A stretch of DNA of 64,000 bases, taken from contig OW203990.1 of assembly GCA_934047225.1 (NCBI GenBank), forward strand, positions 29,057,045-29,121,044, in the 5' to 3' direction. The notes under the pieces are model-generated. The model did not search any database, had not been told where the DNA came from, and was given only the letters and a program-made list of their open reading frames with translations. How positions within the stretch are numbered: position 1 is the first letter of the stretch; each line of letters opens with the position of its first letter. The stretch comes from Ypsolopha sequella. Taxonomy: Eukaryota > Arthropoda > Insecta > Lepidoptera > Ypsolophidae. Below, piece after piece: positions 1 through 12,200 of the stretch. Made by a program: the position numbers and the translations under genes.

Positions 1-50
1 TAGAAAGGCTTATGTCCAGCAGTGGACGAACTAGGCTGATGGATGGATGA
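1..50 (+). repeat. 3' end of SINE-like (RTE-tailed) element
   Basis: The window opens inside the last 50 bases of the family seen complete at 5921, 26229, 36918 and 55443. It matches their end, 'cttatgtccagcagtggacg', and finishes in a short GGAT-type tail. The body lies upstream of the window. Confidence 0.85.
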
Positions 51-382
51 TTACTAAAATATACAAAACTGACAGTACGTATATCTAATCTATATATATA
101 AAATACAACGACAGACAACGCACATCCAAACCGCTCACGATTGAAACATGAAATTTGGAACATCATGTTTCTTAAATGGTGTAGAGATGTACTAAGGAAG
201 GATTGTTTTTAAGAATAATAAAAAGGTATGAAATTTTTGTATCAAAAATGTACATACATCGAATAAGCAATTATCCTCTCCCCTCCAGCTACCTAGGTTA
301 CCTAGGGTAAATAATAGAATCTGTCCAAAATGCTGTTGTTCTTTGACAATTTTCCCAGTGGCTACTGTAATTTTGTACTTTT
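51..382. other. AT-rich interval without a gene
   Basis: Near 92-112 there is a 'tctatatatataaaa' stretch like one at 9031-9049. Both resemble the edge of a common lepidopteran repeat, but I cannot define ends. No exon or RNA gene is seen. Confidence 0.4.
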
Positions 383-822
383 CAGGGTTCCGCACCTAAA
401 AGGTACAAAAGAAACCTTTATGGTGAGACTCCGTTGCCGTCCGTCCGTCCGTATGTCACAGCCTCATAACTTTATTACCGTTTAAGATAAAGACAAGAAA
501 TTTGGCACAAAAATAGCATTAATTTGCTAATTAAATAGTAGGAATTAAAAAGTTGATTGTAAAAATATATAGTTTGGCTATATTTAATTGCATCTATTTC
601 GAGAAATCCTTGAAAAACCATAAAAAATTGCACGTCCCCCCCCCCCTTATCTTCAAAACTAATGGACCAAAAATATGAAAAAAAAAATCCTGATAATATG
701 TGTTTATGTAAAGATTACAGGAAAAATAAAGAAATTCACGAAAAAAATGACAAAATTAAATTTCTCATCCACAATTATAAGGAACCCTAGATACGCGAGT
801 CTGATTCGCACTTGACCGGTTT
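383..822 (-). repeat. Lepidopteran 'GGTTCCGTA' interspersed repeat, near full length
   Basis: The plus strand begins 'agggttccgcacctaaaagg', then has a CCGT-rich 'ccgtccgtccgtatgtcac' block, and ends 'gcgagtctgattcgcacttg' followed by 'accggttttttt'. The copy at 3104-3400 reads the opposite way and aligns for about 300 bases. It contains a C tract near 635-645. It is non-coding, and its class (MITE or SINE-like) is not clear from the sequence. Confidence 0.75.
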
Positions 823-2236
823 TTTTACGTAATCTCAATAAACAAATATACAGTACTGGAAACATGTCTTGTAAGTTTTAATACTTAACCTTAATACTTC
901 AATGTATTTTTTTTTTATTTTAGAAGTGAATTTCACGTTTCAGAAACAATGCTTCACTGATTTGGTTTAATAATACTTTTGTATGTAATGATGGCACTAG
1001 CAATGACAATGAAACATTAGGAAAACAAAATGAAACTCACTGACTGGCTAAATACGAAAATTTTCTTGTGAAAGAATAAGAAATGAAAATATAATCATAG
1101 GTTTCGTTTTATTTGGCGTACCAACTTTGTACACAATTTGTTTCAGCACAAAAGAGATACTTGTTTGATATTTCTGTTTGTACGGCGAATATATTTCCCA
1201 AAAGAGCGAGTTCTTTATTTAGAGAAAACATCTTTGACATGAAAAACGTTAATTTCCTTACATTTCTAGTAACGGGTATGTGTACATAAATATTTGTATC
1301 TACTTCCGTATACGTAATAAGCTAAACGATTTAGTTACGATTTCGAAATATATTATACTTATGTATCGCAAAACGATATTATAATATTAATTATATCACC
1401 GTTTTTCAGCGCTTAATTAAACGGATTGTCAAATACCATGACGTACTTGTACCGATTCTAATAACGGAATATTTGTGTTTACGCGGGATTATGATCAGTT
1501 TTAGAAACTTAGTTCGTTAGTGTTATTATAAATCCAGTTCTGAGATTTGACGTAGACCTTGTGCTAAAGTTCGGGCAGGCGTCAAAATATTGTTCGAGTA
1601 GCAATAACATGAACGTAACAAGAATTACTTAGCGTTATTAAACTGTCAGAAAGTTATTTATTCATATCTTCGTTTTCATTCTTTATATATTTTTGCTTAT
1701 AACTAGAGAAATACTCTACGGATTTTGATGGGGTTTTCACACGCCCGTGACGATGATAGCCCAATTTTTCAAATTAATTTTGACTAGCTAGGGTAGTTAC
1801 GCGTTTGTTCCGGTGAAGCTTTTATTTGTTCGGCTCTTGTTCGCAATATTTTTGGTAAATAATATTTGTTGCCTAAAAATTTTGTTTTGTCAATTGTCGT
1901 TTGTAAAAACAAAACTCTTATTGGATTTTTTTTTGTCTGTCCGTGTCTTAAGGGTCTTTTTCTCAGAAACGACTTGAGAAATGATTATCGAGTACTAAGT
2001 TCTATCTAGCTTCATACTGCTGTAAATAATTTTAGTTGCTAGTGTAACGAAATGAAAAGGTTTGGTCATTTAAACTGTATTTTCATACTAAAAGTCTCAC
2101 TCATCACTACCTTAAAATTTGGCAACAAGGGCGGTTTTTGAAAAAATCCAAAAATAATTATTTTTAATACAACGCACTAGACAAGCACCTGCAAATAAAA
2201 GTTTATACGTCAATACGTAGACTCGAAGGATTTCAC
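823..2236. other. AT-rich interval, no gene recognised
   Basis: No open frame with exon-like features appears. A fragment near 1705-1755 ('cggattttgatggggttttc') resembles the interior of common insect repeats but has no clear ends. Confidence 0.4.
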
Positions 2237-2818
2237 TTTTTAGGGTTTCTTACCCAAGGGCAATACGGAGCCCTATTAATGTCACTCAGCCGTCCGTCTG
2301 TATGTCACGGGTCTCTAGCTCTTAGACGGAATGAGATAAAGACCTGAAATGTTGACATGTTGTGTAAATTATTGACCCAAAACCGAATATTGAATTAAAA
2401 ATCGAATTGAATTATTTTTCAGGGGGGCTCATAAATGAAAATGAAGTCGATAAAAAGTTTTGTATTGTTGTCTAGAACTCATTAAGACAAATATAAAGAT
2501 GTTTTTTGTTTTTTTTTACCTCTGGAGGACTATTAAATTTATCATTTTTAGCCCATTTTTGTTACGGAGTCTATCCCAAAGACCAAACTAGTTAGGAATT
2601 GGTAATTTCTGTATATTATGTACCATATGCTGTAGTTACACTATTATGTCAGTTGAGAACAAATACTGAAAACGCCGATTTATAATGAAATTAATAAGCG
2701 CTTATTTGTTACATGTAATATATTTAATTAACATTATACAATGTTTAAATGTATGTTAACTTGTTTCAATGGTATGCGGCCATCAGGGCGCCAGTCCTAC
2801 TCGCACTTGACCGGTTTT
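2237..2818 (-). repeat. Diverged 'GGTTCCGTA' family copy
   Basis: It starts 'agggtttcttacccaagg', carries 'cagccgtccgtctgtatgtc', and ends 'ctactcgcacttgaccggtt', the same layout as 383-822 but more diverged and longer. It is non-coding. Confidence 0.6.
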
Positions 2819-3103
2819 ATTTTAGTAATAAAGATGTTAAAAAAACATCAAAAACGTGACATATTCTAGGCATGCCAATTTAATTTTGATATAATAATTG
2901 GTAAAAAATGCGGAACAAACGAATATTTTATCAGAACAAAACGTGGAATTTAGTCCAACCTCGAATTTGAAAAATGATGTTACCATCTTCACCTGAGGTT
3001 TTCACTATATGCAAGGAATATTATGAGGCAAAGTTCGTATCATTACGCTGTGTAACTAAAGGGTATCTCAGAAATGAACATTTTAGTGAAACAAGTCTTA
3101 AGA

Positions 3104-3400
3104 AAAAAAAACGGTCAAGTGCGAGTCAGACTCGCGTACCTAGGGTTCCGTATTGTGGATGATAAATTTAATTTTGTAATTATTTTTCGTTCATTTCGTT
3201 GAGAAACGATATTTCCCTGTAATCTTTACGTAAATACATATTACCATGATTTTTTTCATATTTTTCGGTCCAACAGTTTTGGATTTCTCGAAGAAGATGC
3301 AATTCAATATATCTAAACTATATATTTTAACAAATCAGCTTTTTAATACCTACAATTTGATACCCATATTGTATTTTTATAAAATATCGTTTTTATTTAT
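3104..3400 (+). repeat. 'GGTTCCGTA' family copy, truncated
   Basis: It begins 'acggtcaagtgcgagtcaga' and 'cctagggttccgta', then follows the reverse complement of 383-822 through the 'gatttctcgaagaagatgca' segment. It breaks off near 3400 in AT-rich sequence. Confidence 0.75.
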
Positions 3401-3459
3401 TTTACTTTTTTTTTATATTTCTCATCTGTACTCAACTTTTTTTTTAATCGCTATAGTTC

Positions 3460-3720
3460 GAGGGCACGGGACGACCCTAGTGTCGAGCGCTTTGAGCGAG
3501 CGAGCGCTCATATATATACATCCGATGCGGTGGAAGGCGCCGACGGGTGTCGTGGCAGGGCAAAGCCCGTCGCAAAAACCGCCTGGAAGCGCAGCAAGAA
3601 GCGCCGCCAGAAGCCTGGAGCTATGGCCGAGGGGTTAGAACGTGACTCCACCCGCGCTCTCTGATAACAAATTCCGCCCACGGCCCGCTTAGTTTCACTA
3701 ACATGGTTCAGTACTTACTC
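3460..3720. other. GC-rich island of unknown origin
   Basis: This block is sharply richer in GC than its surroundings. It contains 'gagcgagcgagcgctc' and 'ggcagggcaaagcccgtcgc'. Short open frames exist on both strands, but none shows a recognised domain or good splice sites. It could be a retrotransposon fragment or a host exon; I cannot decide between them. Confidence 0.3.
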
Positions 3721-4025
3721 TCTGTATAGATCAATGGCACCTCTCTGTACAACTCCCTCCTCTAACAATGTAAACGGCACATAATCTCTCCCGAAACTGT
3801 GACTCAGGTTATAAACCAATACACATACAGTACAGACAAACGTTCTGAATTATACATACAAATAAATAATATTTAACGGGACACCTGACGCTAGAACATA
3901 AACAACACCAGGTTTTCAAGGGTTCATTGGAAGAAACTAGATCTCCCCTCATATTGAAGAAAATATATTTGATTTATCGATCTTTTATCTAGGGATTCCA
4001 CCTATAAACAATGTTTTAAGATTTA

Positions 4026-4232
4026 TACTTTTGTCAAAAAAAAAATGTGTTCCACCCTCTTTTTTTGGTTTTCAAACGTTCGTTTCAAAGACGCGGTTAA
4101 GAGATCAACTTGATTTTTTTAATAAAATACTCAATAGAAATATGAAGGGATGTTACCTAAATCCAATATCTTTTTCCCTACAAAATATTTCAGTATTAGC
4201 TAAAAACACACCAATTTGTTGTTTCGCTGCGT
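4026..4232. repeat. Interspersed repeat, copy 1 of 2
   Basis: It aligns with 62346-62551: both carry 'aatagaaatatgaag', 'acaaaatatttcagtattag' and 'tttgttgtttcgctgcg' or close variants in the same order and orientation. A short open frame across it is a by-product. The element class is unknown. Confidence 0.65.
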
Positions 4233-4674
4233 GATCACTAGTATTACGCGTCCAAGAACAAGAGGCCAAAGAGCCAACATATAATCGCCTCTATGAAAAA
4301 ATAAGGCCTTTGCCATTAGACTTATTGTGCTGGACGGGTAATAAAAAAAGTTGCTAGGGTATGCCATCCTCTTAAGGGCCTTACTATTGCCAAATGGGTA
4401 CTTTCTAAAGCCTACTAAAAACTACTCCTCGTTTATGGCCAAACCAAAATGAATGAAAAAATGTATTATGAATAATCAACTTTTAGACAATATATGCAAC
4501 ATTTTTCTTTTTCATACAACCAAAACTTCTACATGATTTTTTTTTTTTACTGAATGGTGTTTTTTGACCTCAAATTCCCTACTGCTCCTGAGTGGCTTGG
4601 CCGATTGAATTCATTCATGCTTTGATAAATAGATAAATTTTATAGCTATAAACATAACATAAGATTATTCAATC

Positions 4675-4880
4675 GAGTGATCACGTCCAAGTGAAAAGTA
4701 TAATTTTCTAGTATTTCGCTCTATCAAGGACGCAGCGAGCGTCGTAACAGCCACTATGCATTGCGCGCTGATATGAACGTTATTTCAATGTCGTTTCCGT
4801 TATTATTTGTAGTGACAAATATCGAGCTGCTAATTTGGCGATGGTAATCGCCTTAAGTGTCTATCTGTGATATTTGTAAA
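4675..4880 (-). repeat. Interspersed repeat related to 45.3 and 46.0 kb
   Basis: The segments 'gcgcgctgatatgaacgtta' and 'tcaatgtcgtttccgtt', and 'aagtgaaaagtat', match in reverse the segments at 45265-45400 and 45985-46105. It is non-coding. Confidence 0.55.
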
Positions 4881-5066
4881 TTTTTTAATCTGTCACTTTT
4901 GATATCTATCACTTTGGACATAATGTCACTGAAATGGGTAAATTTCCATAATCGGCTTCATATAAACGAAAAAGCTACGGGCTATACCAAGCATTAAATA
5001 ATTACCACTCATGTCATCTTTTATCCCCACTCTTAATTAACTAAAAAAAAAGCTTGTTCAACTTAC

Positions 5067-5191
5067 AAGCAAACTTCAAATTGACGGGCAAGCCGAGCAC
5101 GAGTCCGCCATGGTGCTTGACCGCGCATTGGTAGACCCCTGCAGCGCCGCCTTCCTTCCGCTTCACCTCCAGAGTGCCATTCGGAGATACC
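5067..5191 (-). CDS. Ig-domain exon, C-terminal half of the domain
   Basis: This 125-bp minus-strand exon lies between an acceptor ('tttgtacag|GG') and a strong donor ('GCTT|gtaagt'). It supplies 41 whole codons plus one base at each end. The encoded segment has N-G-T-L at residues 4-7, then G-V-Y-Q-C at 18-22 and a closing strand ending P-V-N-L-K-F-A. That is the E-F-G strand region of an immunoglobulin domain, with the second conserved Cys in a Y-x-C motif. The entering intron is phase 2, which matches the donor of the exon at 12876-13041: split codon CG|G gives Arg. Joined, the two exons make one Ig domain. The leaving phase is 1; no following exon was found in 1-5066. The product is probably a secreted or cell-surface Ig-superfamily protein. 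I do not recognise the gene. Confidence 0.75.
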
Positions 5192-5418
5192 CTGTACAAA
5201 CAATACGGTATACTTTTAACAAAATTTGATTTAGTTGACATCATAAATGTTGTATCTTAAATTAAAAGCACTTTTAATTCAAGATGTCTTTCAAGTTTTA
5301 CCAAATGCCAACAATCGCAAGTATAAGTTTTGATAAATGTTGTAATGGACACTTATTTCAACATCCGTAATGAAAACATTTTTAATATTGTATAGGTACT
5401 AAGGATTAGATTGATTAA

Positions 5419-5524
5419 CATTATATCATTGCAGCGAGAGGTCCCGGGTTCGAATCCCGGTTCAGAGCTCCTCACATCCAGATTTACTTTTCTTTCTGCG
5501 TTTCTATACTGCAATGATATAATG
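5419..5524 (+). repeat. Inverted-repeat element carrying a tRNA T-arm fragment
   Basis: A 16-bp perfect inverted repeat ('cattatatcattgcag' at 5419-5434, its complement at 5509-5524) encloses 74 bases. Inside is 'gtcccgggttcgaatcccgg' at 5441-5460, a textbook T-stem, T-loop and B box. No A box, D-arm or anticodon arm lies upstream, so this is not a whole tRNA gene. The sequence after it ('tatatctccttgcgatggat') recurs at 54216-54241. Confidence 0.6.
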
Positions 5525-5920
5525 GTAATTTATATCTCCTTGCGATGGATAAATCGCAAAGTGTTCAAACATAGAAGTTTATTTCTGTCATAGTTTCGAT
5601 TAGATTGATTGTTTGAGGTGGAAAAAAGCTGGCAGTCATGGGGACTGCGGACAAAAGTGAAAACTTTTTAATGTATATATACGTCATAACATGTCGGTGA
5701 CCCATACCCAAACCCATAAGTTTTATTGCTCAAAGCGCCTAAAGAACTTCACTTCAAAAATTAGTTTCAAAAAATCATACACAAATTTTTGTTTTTTGTT
5801 TTCCACAAATTTAAATTTTACTTTGTTTTAGATGACTGGTTCGTGTTATAACTCGCAAATTATTAATTATAAAAACATTCAGATTCAAAATAATAAAACA
5901 ATTAATTAATCACAGGTCAG

Positions 5921-6275
5921 CAGGTGGTAGAGCTGATGCCGGGCTCAATTGTGGAGGTACCACTATCTTACTTGGAGACTCCCTCGAAGTAATTCGCGGG
6001 AGAGTAAGAGGACAGCTCACAGGCAAAAAACGAGGAGGCCTACCATGCCTAGGACCGATGGATGGCGGTGTATCCATCCCTAATAGTCGGGCCTTATATG
6101 GAACAGACTGGTGACGGGCAGCGGCGTCACTGGTGCGAGGGTTCAGGCATCGTGCTTACCAACCCGCCTGCCCAGCGTGTGTGAGTATGGGCAATTCTTC
6201 CAGGATGACCGCCGGGAGTGGCAAAGTCCTGGAAAGGCTTATGTCCAGCAGTGGACGAAATAGGCTGATGGATGA
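5921..6275 (+). mobile_element. SINE-like element with RTE-type 3' end, full length
   Basis: It runs from 'caggtggtagagctgatgcc' to the GATGGATGA tail, with the same ends as the copies at 26229, 36918 and 55443. A 7-bp direct repeat, CACAGGT, flanks it (5911-5917, 6278-6284) and is a possible target-site duplication. The body has no intact reading frame; open frames across it are fortuitous. Confidence 0.8.
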
Positions 6276-6956
6276 ACCACAGGTTGTGTTCCAAAATATA
6301 CCATTTATATTTACAACATTTTAGAGGAATACAAATGATATAATAACAAACCTAGTTTATCATAACAAATAACTCTAGCCTAAATTACCTTACACTCCCT
6401 CACCCCCCTCCTCTCTAACTCATAACTCGTGCGGAAAAACTCGTTTAGTTCTTATCTCTATGGCTAGAATGACTGACGCCAAATTGACCATAATTGTATT
6501 AATACAAAATCATTAATTTTGAGAAGTAAGAAAATTTTTAAATAGTATTTTAAAATAATTTTGCTAGATTTATTAATTATAAATATACAAGCGGGTTGAC
6601 AATACTGTTGCTATTTATACTCGAAACAGTTTCCCAAAAACGATCTTGATACACCTATAAAATATAGGAGCTAGAATGACGTAATTGATGAATCTTCAAA
6701 TGATGATGATTGAATGAAAATCAATTATTGCTTCTAAGGAATTCTGAGCCATTCAGCCAGTTCTTATATCTTTTCCTATTTTCCAATATCTACGATTTGT
6801 AAAGGAGACAAGATTACCTGCCCCAAAAGCTCTTAACAAATTAAAGCTTGTTGAATTTTCTCTTTATTAATTAAGTTACAATTTTATGAGAACACGTGTT
6901 GAAAATTTTATTTATCTATTCTTGTTAGTACTGAAAAATATTTATTTATTTACCTA
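6276..6956. other. AT-rich interval without a gene
   Basis: I see only AT-rich sequence without exon-like features or repeats shared within the window. Confidence 0.4.
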
Positions 6957-7371
6957 TTGTAGCATTCGCTATAGGTATTCAACCTTTTTCATCTATTTTA
7001 GTCTTTCGTTGTCGTTGATTTCTTTACTGAATTTTCAAATTTTAAAAATTTAGAAGGTTTTGTCGTGTTCTTTTGTTATTTTTCTCATATCGAAGAGTAT
7101 CGTCGTCGAAACAATACAAAATTTGCAATGGAAAATTAATATATAAAATTTGAAATCCCATTGGATTCACGAGAGAGCACATTTGGCCTAGAGCTAGTGG
7201 AAGCCTGTTTTTTTCTTCATTTCCTGGTAAGTTTTGTGTACTTTTGGTTTCATTCTCTGAAAATCCCTTTTGTCCCGTTTCCAATACGTTAATTTCCTTT
7301 CCCAGATTTCGTAGGCATGTCTTGACGCTGTTGTTTTATTTCTTTACAGCGACCCTTCAGGTTTTTTAAGG
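6957..7371. repeat. Interspersed repeat, uninterrupted copy
   Basis: It aligns with 54387-54774 plus 55153-55180, from 'ttgtagcattcgct' to 'cgacccttcaggttttttaa'. This copy lacks the 378-bp insertion found there and so preserves the empty site at 7342-7347. No coding function is evident. Confidence 0.75.
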
Positions 7372-8103
7372 GTTTTTTTCCATTTCCCCCATTTTCCGCG
7401 CGCCACCTTTTCATCCTGTTTGGTTGCGCATCTGAAGTAAGGCTGAAGGATCGGACCACGTGCGCTGGTAAAGTCCGTTTCCCAAGTTATTCCTGAAGTT
7501 GGTGTATGACAATCACGGTTTGACTGACTACTCCGTGAGAAGACTTCCAACACCTACGTCACGAAGACACCCCTATCAGGTTCTTATATCTGTAGCCTGG
7601 CATTTAATAGACCCTGAATCAATCATTTTCTTTCTTAATGTAAAGCTAGATAACGATTGCTTTTAATACCTTAAAGTTATATTTTCTCTCGACTAGAAGT
7701 TACTAATACTTCCGCGAAATTCTAGTTTCTGGGATCCTATAAACTAGTTTTAATATTCAATTTCGAACCCATAATATTGTTAACCAATAGCGTCGTTAAA
7801 GCTCCTTAAACAAAATCCTAAAACAAGATAGACTAGGCATTTTTTTGTGTTAATTTTCGAAGTTCCGACGTACCTAATACTCTTCTGATATACTTGTGTT
7901 TTCATACTTTTTTTACTTCAGTTTTGTTATTTTTAGTATATCCGAAAAAATTATATAGTGTCTTTACCCTGATTTATCTTTTTTTTTGGCCGTCACCAGG
8001 CTTGCCTGGTGGCAGTCCAAGTTTAGGCCAGATCGACCAAGTTAATAAAATTACACTAGTGATTCTATGGTAGCTTAAGAAATTTTTTAAATGTAATGCT
8101 AAA

Positions 8104-8208
8104 CTATGTATGCAAGTACTGTAAAAGATTTATTTACTTACCTATGTATGTAAGTACTGTAAAAGATTTATTTACTTACCTATGTATGTAAGTACTGTAA
8201 AAGATTTC
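8104..8208. repeat. 38-bp tandem repeat, about 2.7 copies
   Basis: The unit is 'tatgtatgtaagtactgtaa' followed by 'aagatttatttacttacc'. Copies are nearly identical, suggesting recent duplication. Confidence 0.85.
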
Positions 8209-8302
8209 TTGCGAAGTAACTACGTATATACAGCAACCAAAACAGCTACATAGTATGGAACAAAGAGTATAGTATTGGAACATTAAAAACAATCTCGGTA
8301 TA

Positions 8303-8567
8303 TAAGGTCTTTCAATTTAAATGAAAAGTAGTTTAGGAGGTGATTCAGTATCGTTAATACATCACATTCCACTGCAAAGTACTTTTTTTTGCGCGAACTT
8401 TTTCTTCACTTGTCCATACAAACTGAGTCAGCTGATCGGACCACTTTGTACTGAGAAGCGAAAAAAAAGTTCGCGCAAAAAAAGTGCTTTGCAGTGGAAT
8501 GTGATGTATTAACGATACTGAAACACCTCCTAAATTACTTTCAATTTAAATTGAAAGACCCTTTATA
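8303..8567. mobile_element. 260-bp foldback MITE, copy 1 of 3
   Basis: It is almost a complete palindrome: arms starting 'aaggtctttcaatttaaat' run inward through 'gcgcgaactttttcttcac' to a short asymmetric centre. TA bases next to both ends suggest a TA target, as for Tc1/mariner-type MITEs. The other copies are 38863-39124 and 45602-45865. Confidence 0.85.
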
Positions 8568-9218
8568 CACTTCAGTGTCGTATAAAAGCTATCTCCTATA
8601 TGATCATATGAACTCGTATATCATCAAAGCCATGTTGGTATTTGCCGCCTCTGGGTTGTGCTGCATGCATGCATTTCATTACGATTGCTAAAATACCGCA
8701 AACTAGAAGTCTGGTATACTTCTCATTTTCTAGTCGGAAGATTTATCCAGCAAGTCAGACCACATAGTAGGACGACCACTGCCGGTTAAGCTATAACTTT
8801 TTCAGAAACGATATGCATTTACTCGTATATTTGTATTGTTTCCACTTGTTGAATGTTGAATGAGAACGTTGTGTGTGTTTTTGTTTCATCATACGGTCTA
8901 ATAAGCTTGTATTAGTACCCAAATAACGGCGATAATTCCACCCCCTATCACCTCGGGACAAATAGATACACACTACATACATGTAGATAACACCTCTGAC
9001 ACTCTTTCAAGATTGTATGTTGTGACGATACGTCTATATATATAAAAGAATATCCTCACTGACTGAATGATCTATCAACGTCTAAACAACACAACGTCGC
9101 GCCAGACCTGAGGACATGACATTTTTGGTGTAGGTTCTTTATAGATATCCGCTACCAAGATATTTTAGGAATTATATGTTTTTATTGCGAAATCCATCGC
9201 TTTGAATACTCTAATAAT
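8568..9218. other. Interval without a recognised gene
   Basis: The sequence 'gcgaaatccatcgctttgaa' at 9188-9207 matches the flank of a foldback at 59329-59348. Otherwise I see nothing that can be named. Confidence 0.4.
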
Positions 9219-12200
9219 TATTCATCATCATCATCATCATCATTTATTAATTCACAAACAATATAAATTGTATTTGAATAAAATTACTAAAACTAAAACC
9301 TTAATGCTAGCTAAAATTAAAAAGAACACAAATAAATTATTGTCAATAGTTAATATATGGTAATACAATTTCAAAATACATGTCAGACAATTTTTAAAGT
9401 TAAACAAGGCAAAAAAAGTCAAGTCTGCCTACAAATCATCTATTGAATAAAGACACTGTTTTAATAAAAACTGCTTCAATTCCGTTTTAAATTTATTATG
9501 ACCTGTTATACTTTTTAGCTCTGTGGGCAGCTTATTAAATAAAGCAATCGATTGGTGTCTCGCACCATGTTTAACTATTTCCAATCTTGGATACAAATCA
9601 GTCGACAAATCTTTGCGGCGAGAACTTAATCTTATCTTCCTTTCATCTTGATTCTCAACCTTGTGAAGATATTTTACAAGATCAGATAGAAGAACCAATA
9701 TGTATAAGCTAGGGGCAGTAAGTATGCCTAGTATTTTAAAGTGTTCCTTACATGAATCCTGATTCCGAATACGGACTATAGTTCTAATTGCCCTTTTTTG
9801 AATTGTGAAAGCTTTTTTCATATTATAATCGTAGCTGTTTCCCCAAAATTTGATGCTATATCTTAGTCTTGATTCGACCAAAGCATAATAAACTGTAGTC
9901 AGTTCCTTAGTACCAATCTCATCTCGTAAGGACCTAAGTGCGTAGCATGCTGAGCTGATCGAATTTTCGATTGCATTTACTTCATTTTTCCAATTTAATA
10001 AATGGTCTATATGAATACCTAAAAACTTGACCTCTTCGTCTAAACGGATGATTTCTCCATTCATTGAAATCTCCAAAGTATCTCTGTTTCCTGCCGTGGT
10101 CCTAAATAATATGGCACTAGTTTTCATTACATTGAGTTTTAACTGATTAATTTTGAACCAGGTGTCAAAAGCTTTGAGAGCATTATTTACATTTATGTTA
10201 AGGACTTCAAGATTTTCAGACGATATTATTGCGTTTGTATCATCAGCAAAAACAACCAGCTTAGAATATTTAACCGTTTGCATAACATAATTGATTAAGT
10301 CATTTGTAAATACAATAAAGAAAATTGGTCCCAAAATTGAGCCTTGAGGGACACCTCTCGTTATGTTGACAGTGCTAGACTTAGTAATTACTTCATTTTG
10401 GTCTTTTTGAGTTTTAATTTCTACAAATTGTTTCCTATTTTGTAAATATGACTGAAATAGTTTCAAGGTTTTCCCTCTGATACCATAGTATTCCAATTTA
10501 AGCAACAGGATATCATGATCTACGGAGTCAAAGGCAGAGCTCAGGTCTAGGAATAATCCTGCTACTTTCTCCTTTTTGTTAAGACTACATAAAACATCGC
10601 TTACTAATTTATCAATTGCATCAGAGGTTCCAACACCCCTCTGATATCCAAATTGTCTATCATTAATTACTTTATTAAAGTTAAGGTGACACAAGAGTCT
10701 ATCTTTTATCAATTTTTCAAATATTTTTGACACTGATGGCAATAAGGAAATTCCACGATACTTCATTGGGTCAGTTAATGAGCCTTTCTTATGAAGTGGT
10801 AACACTTTGGCTATTTTTAACTGGTCTGGAAATATACCTTGATCAAAACAAGCGTTAAAAAATACTGCAAGCGGTTCCGCTAGGAGATCAATATTGTCTT
10901 TTATGACTGTTATTGGTATTTCATCATACCCACATGATACCTTGGTCTTCATTTCATTAACAATTTTTGTGATTTCAATCGGATTGGTTTTTCTTAAATA
11001 CATCTCATTGTCTACTCTTGTGTTACAATTACCAAGCATATCTAAGGCCACCTTAGGATCTTGTTTAGTAATTGGCGATTTATAATTAAAAGTATCGCAA
11101 AAAATATTTGCTACATCAATTGGATTTTCTATAATTTTGTCATTTATTTTTAACATGAGATTTTCACTAAGACTATTTTTTATTTTCTTCCTGTGTTTAT
11201 TGACAACTTTCCAGATTGCTTTAGACGAAACTTCTGCTTTTGCGATCTCTAAACGCACTGCCTGCTTTTTAGCATATCTGACTACTTTTTTAAATAGTCT
11301 GTTATATGAGATCTTGTACTCAATCATTGTAGAATCTTTAGTTATACCAGTTTTTGCATTCAGAATACGCTTCATTTTACTAGATACCCTAATACCTTTG
11401 GTTAACCATTTAAGCTGTAAATTTGATTTAGTGTTTACTCTTATTTTAACTTTTTTATAAGATTTACGAAAAACATATCCCAAAGTTTTAATAAAACAGT
11501 TTGTCCCCATCTTATTCCAATTGTACTTTAGTAGTTCTTCTCTAAATTTAATTTTACGTTTTTCACCAAAAATCCTACGCTCAATTTGTACGTAATCTTT
11601 GCTTGAAGGTTTTGAATTTAAACGTTCAACTTTTATTCCACATGATATTGCCGCATGACCATCCGCGAGCCCATTATGATCAACTGCAATATTGTTAAGA
11701 CTATTTTCAGCGATATTTGTCAAAATGTTATCAAGACACGACTGTGATTGATTACGAATGTACGTTACTTCATTTATGATTTGTCTAAAATTATAGCACT
11801 TAAGTAAGACCATGAACTCTTTAAGGTGTTTATTTTTGTCGTGAGCATCTATGTTAAAGTCACCTAATATGACACATTTTTTATTAAAGAAGTGCTGTAA
11901 TAGATTTTCCAATTTGACAAAAAAAGTTTCGAAATTTATATCAGCTGGATTTCTGTAGCAACAGCATACATAAATATTACTCTCCACATCTTTAATTCCA
12001 CAAACCTCGAAACATTTAATTTTATACAGAGTTTTACATATTAGCAATTCTTCAAAGTTCCTGTCTTTGAGTCCCAATATTAGAGTTCCTCCTCTTTTTT
12101 TAGGAGGTCTTGTGTTATACGTTAACAGATTATAGTTTGTGAAGTTAATCAACGGAGCGGAAAATTCATTTAGAAAATGTTCACTAATGCATACAAAATC

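Noticed and set aside
5441..5470. A tRNA gene
   Set aside because: Only a T-arm/B box is present; no acceptor, D or anticodon arm pairs can be drawn.
8321..8691. Two short open frames
   Set aside because: The first lies wholly within a palindromic MITE and the second begins in it; no domain.
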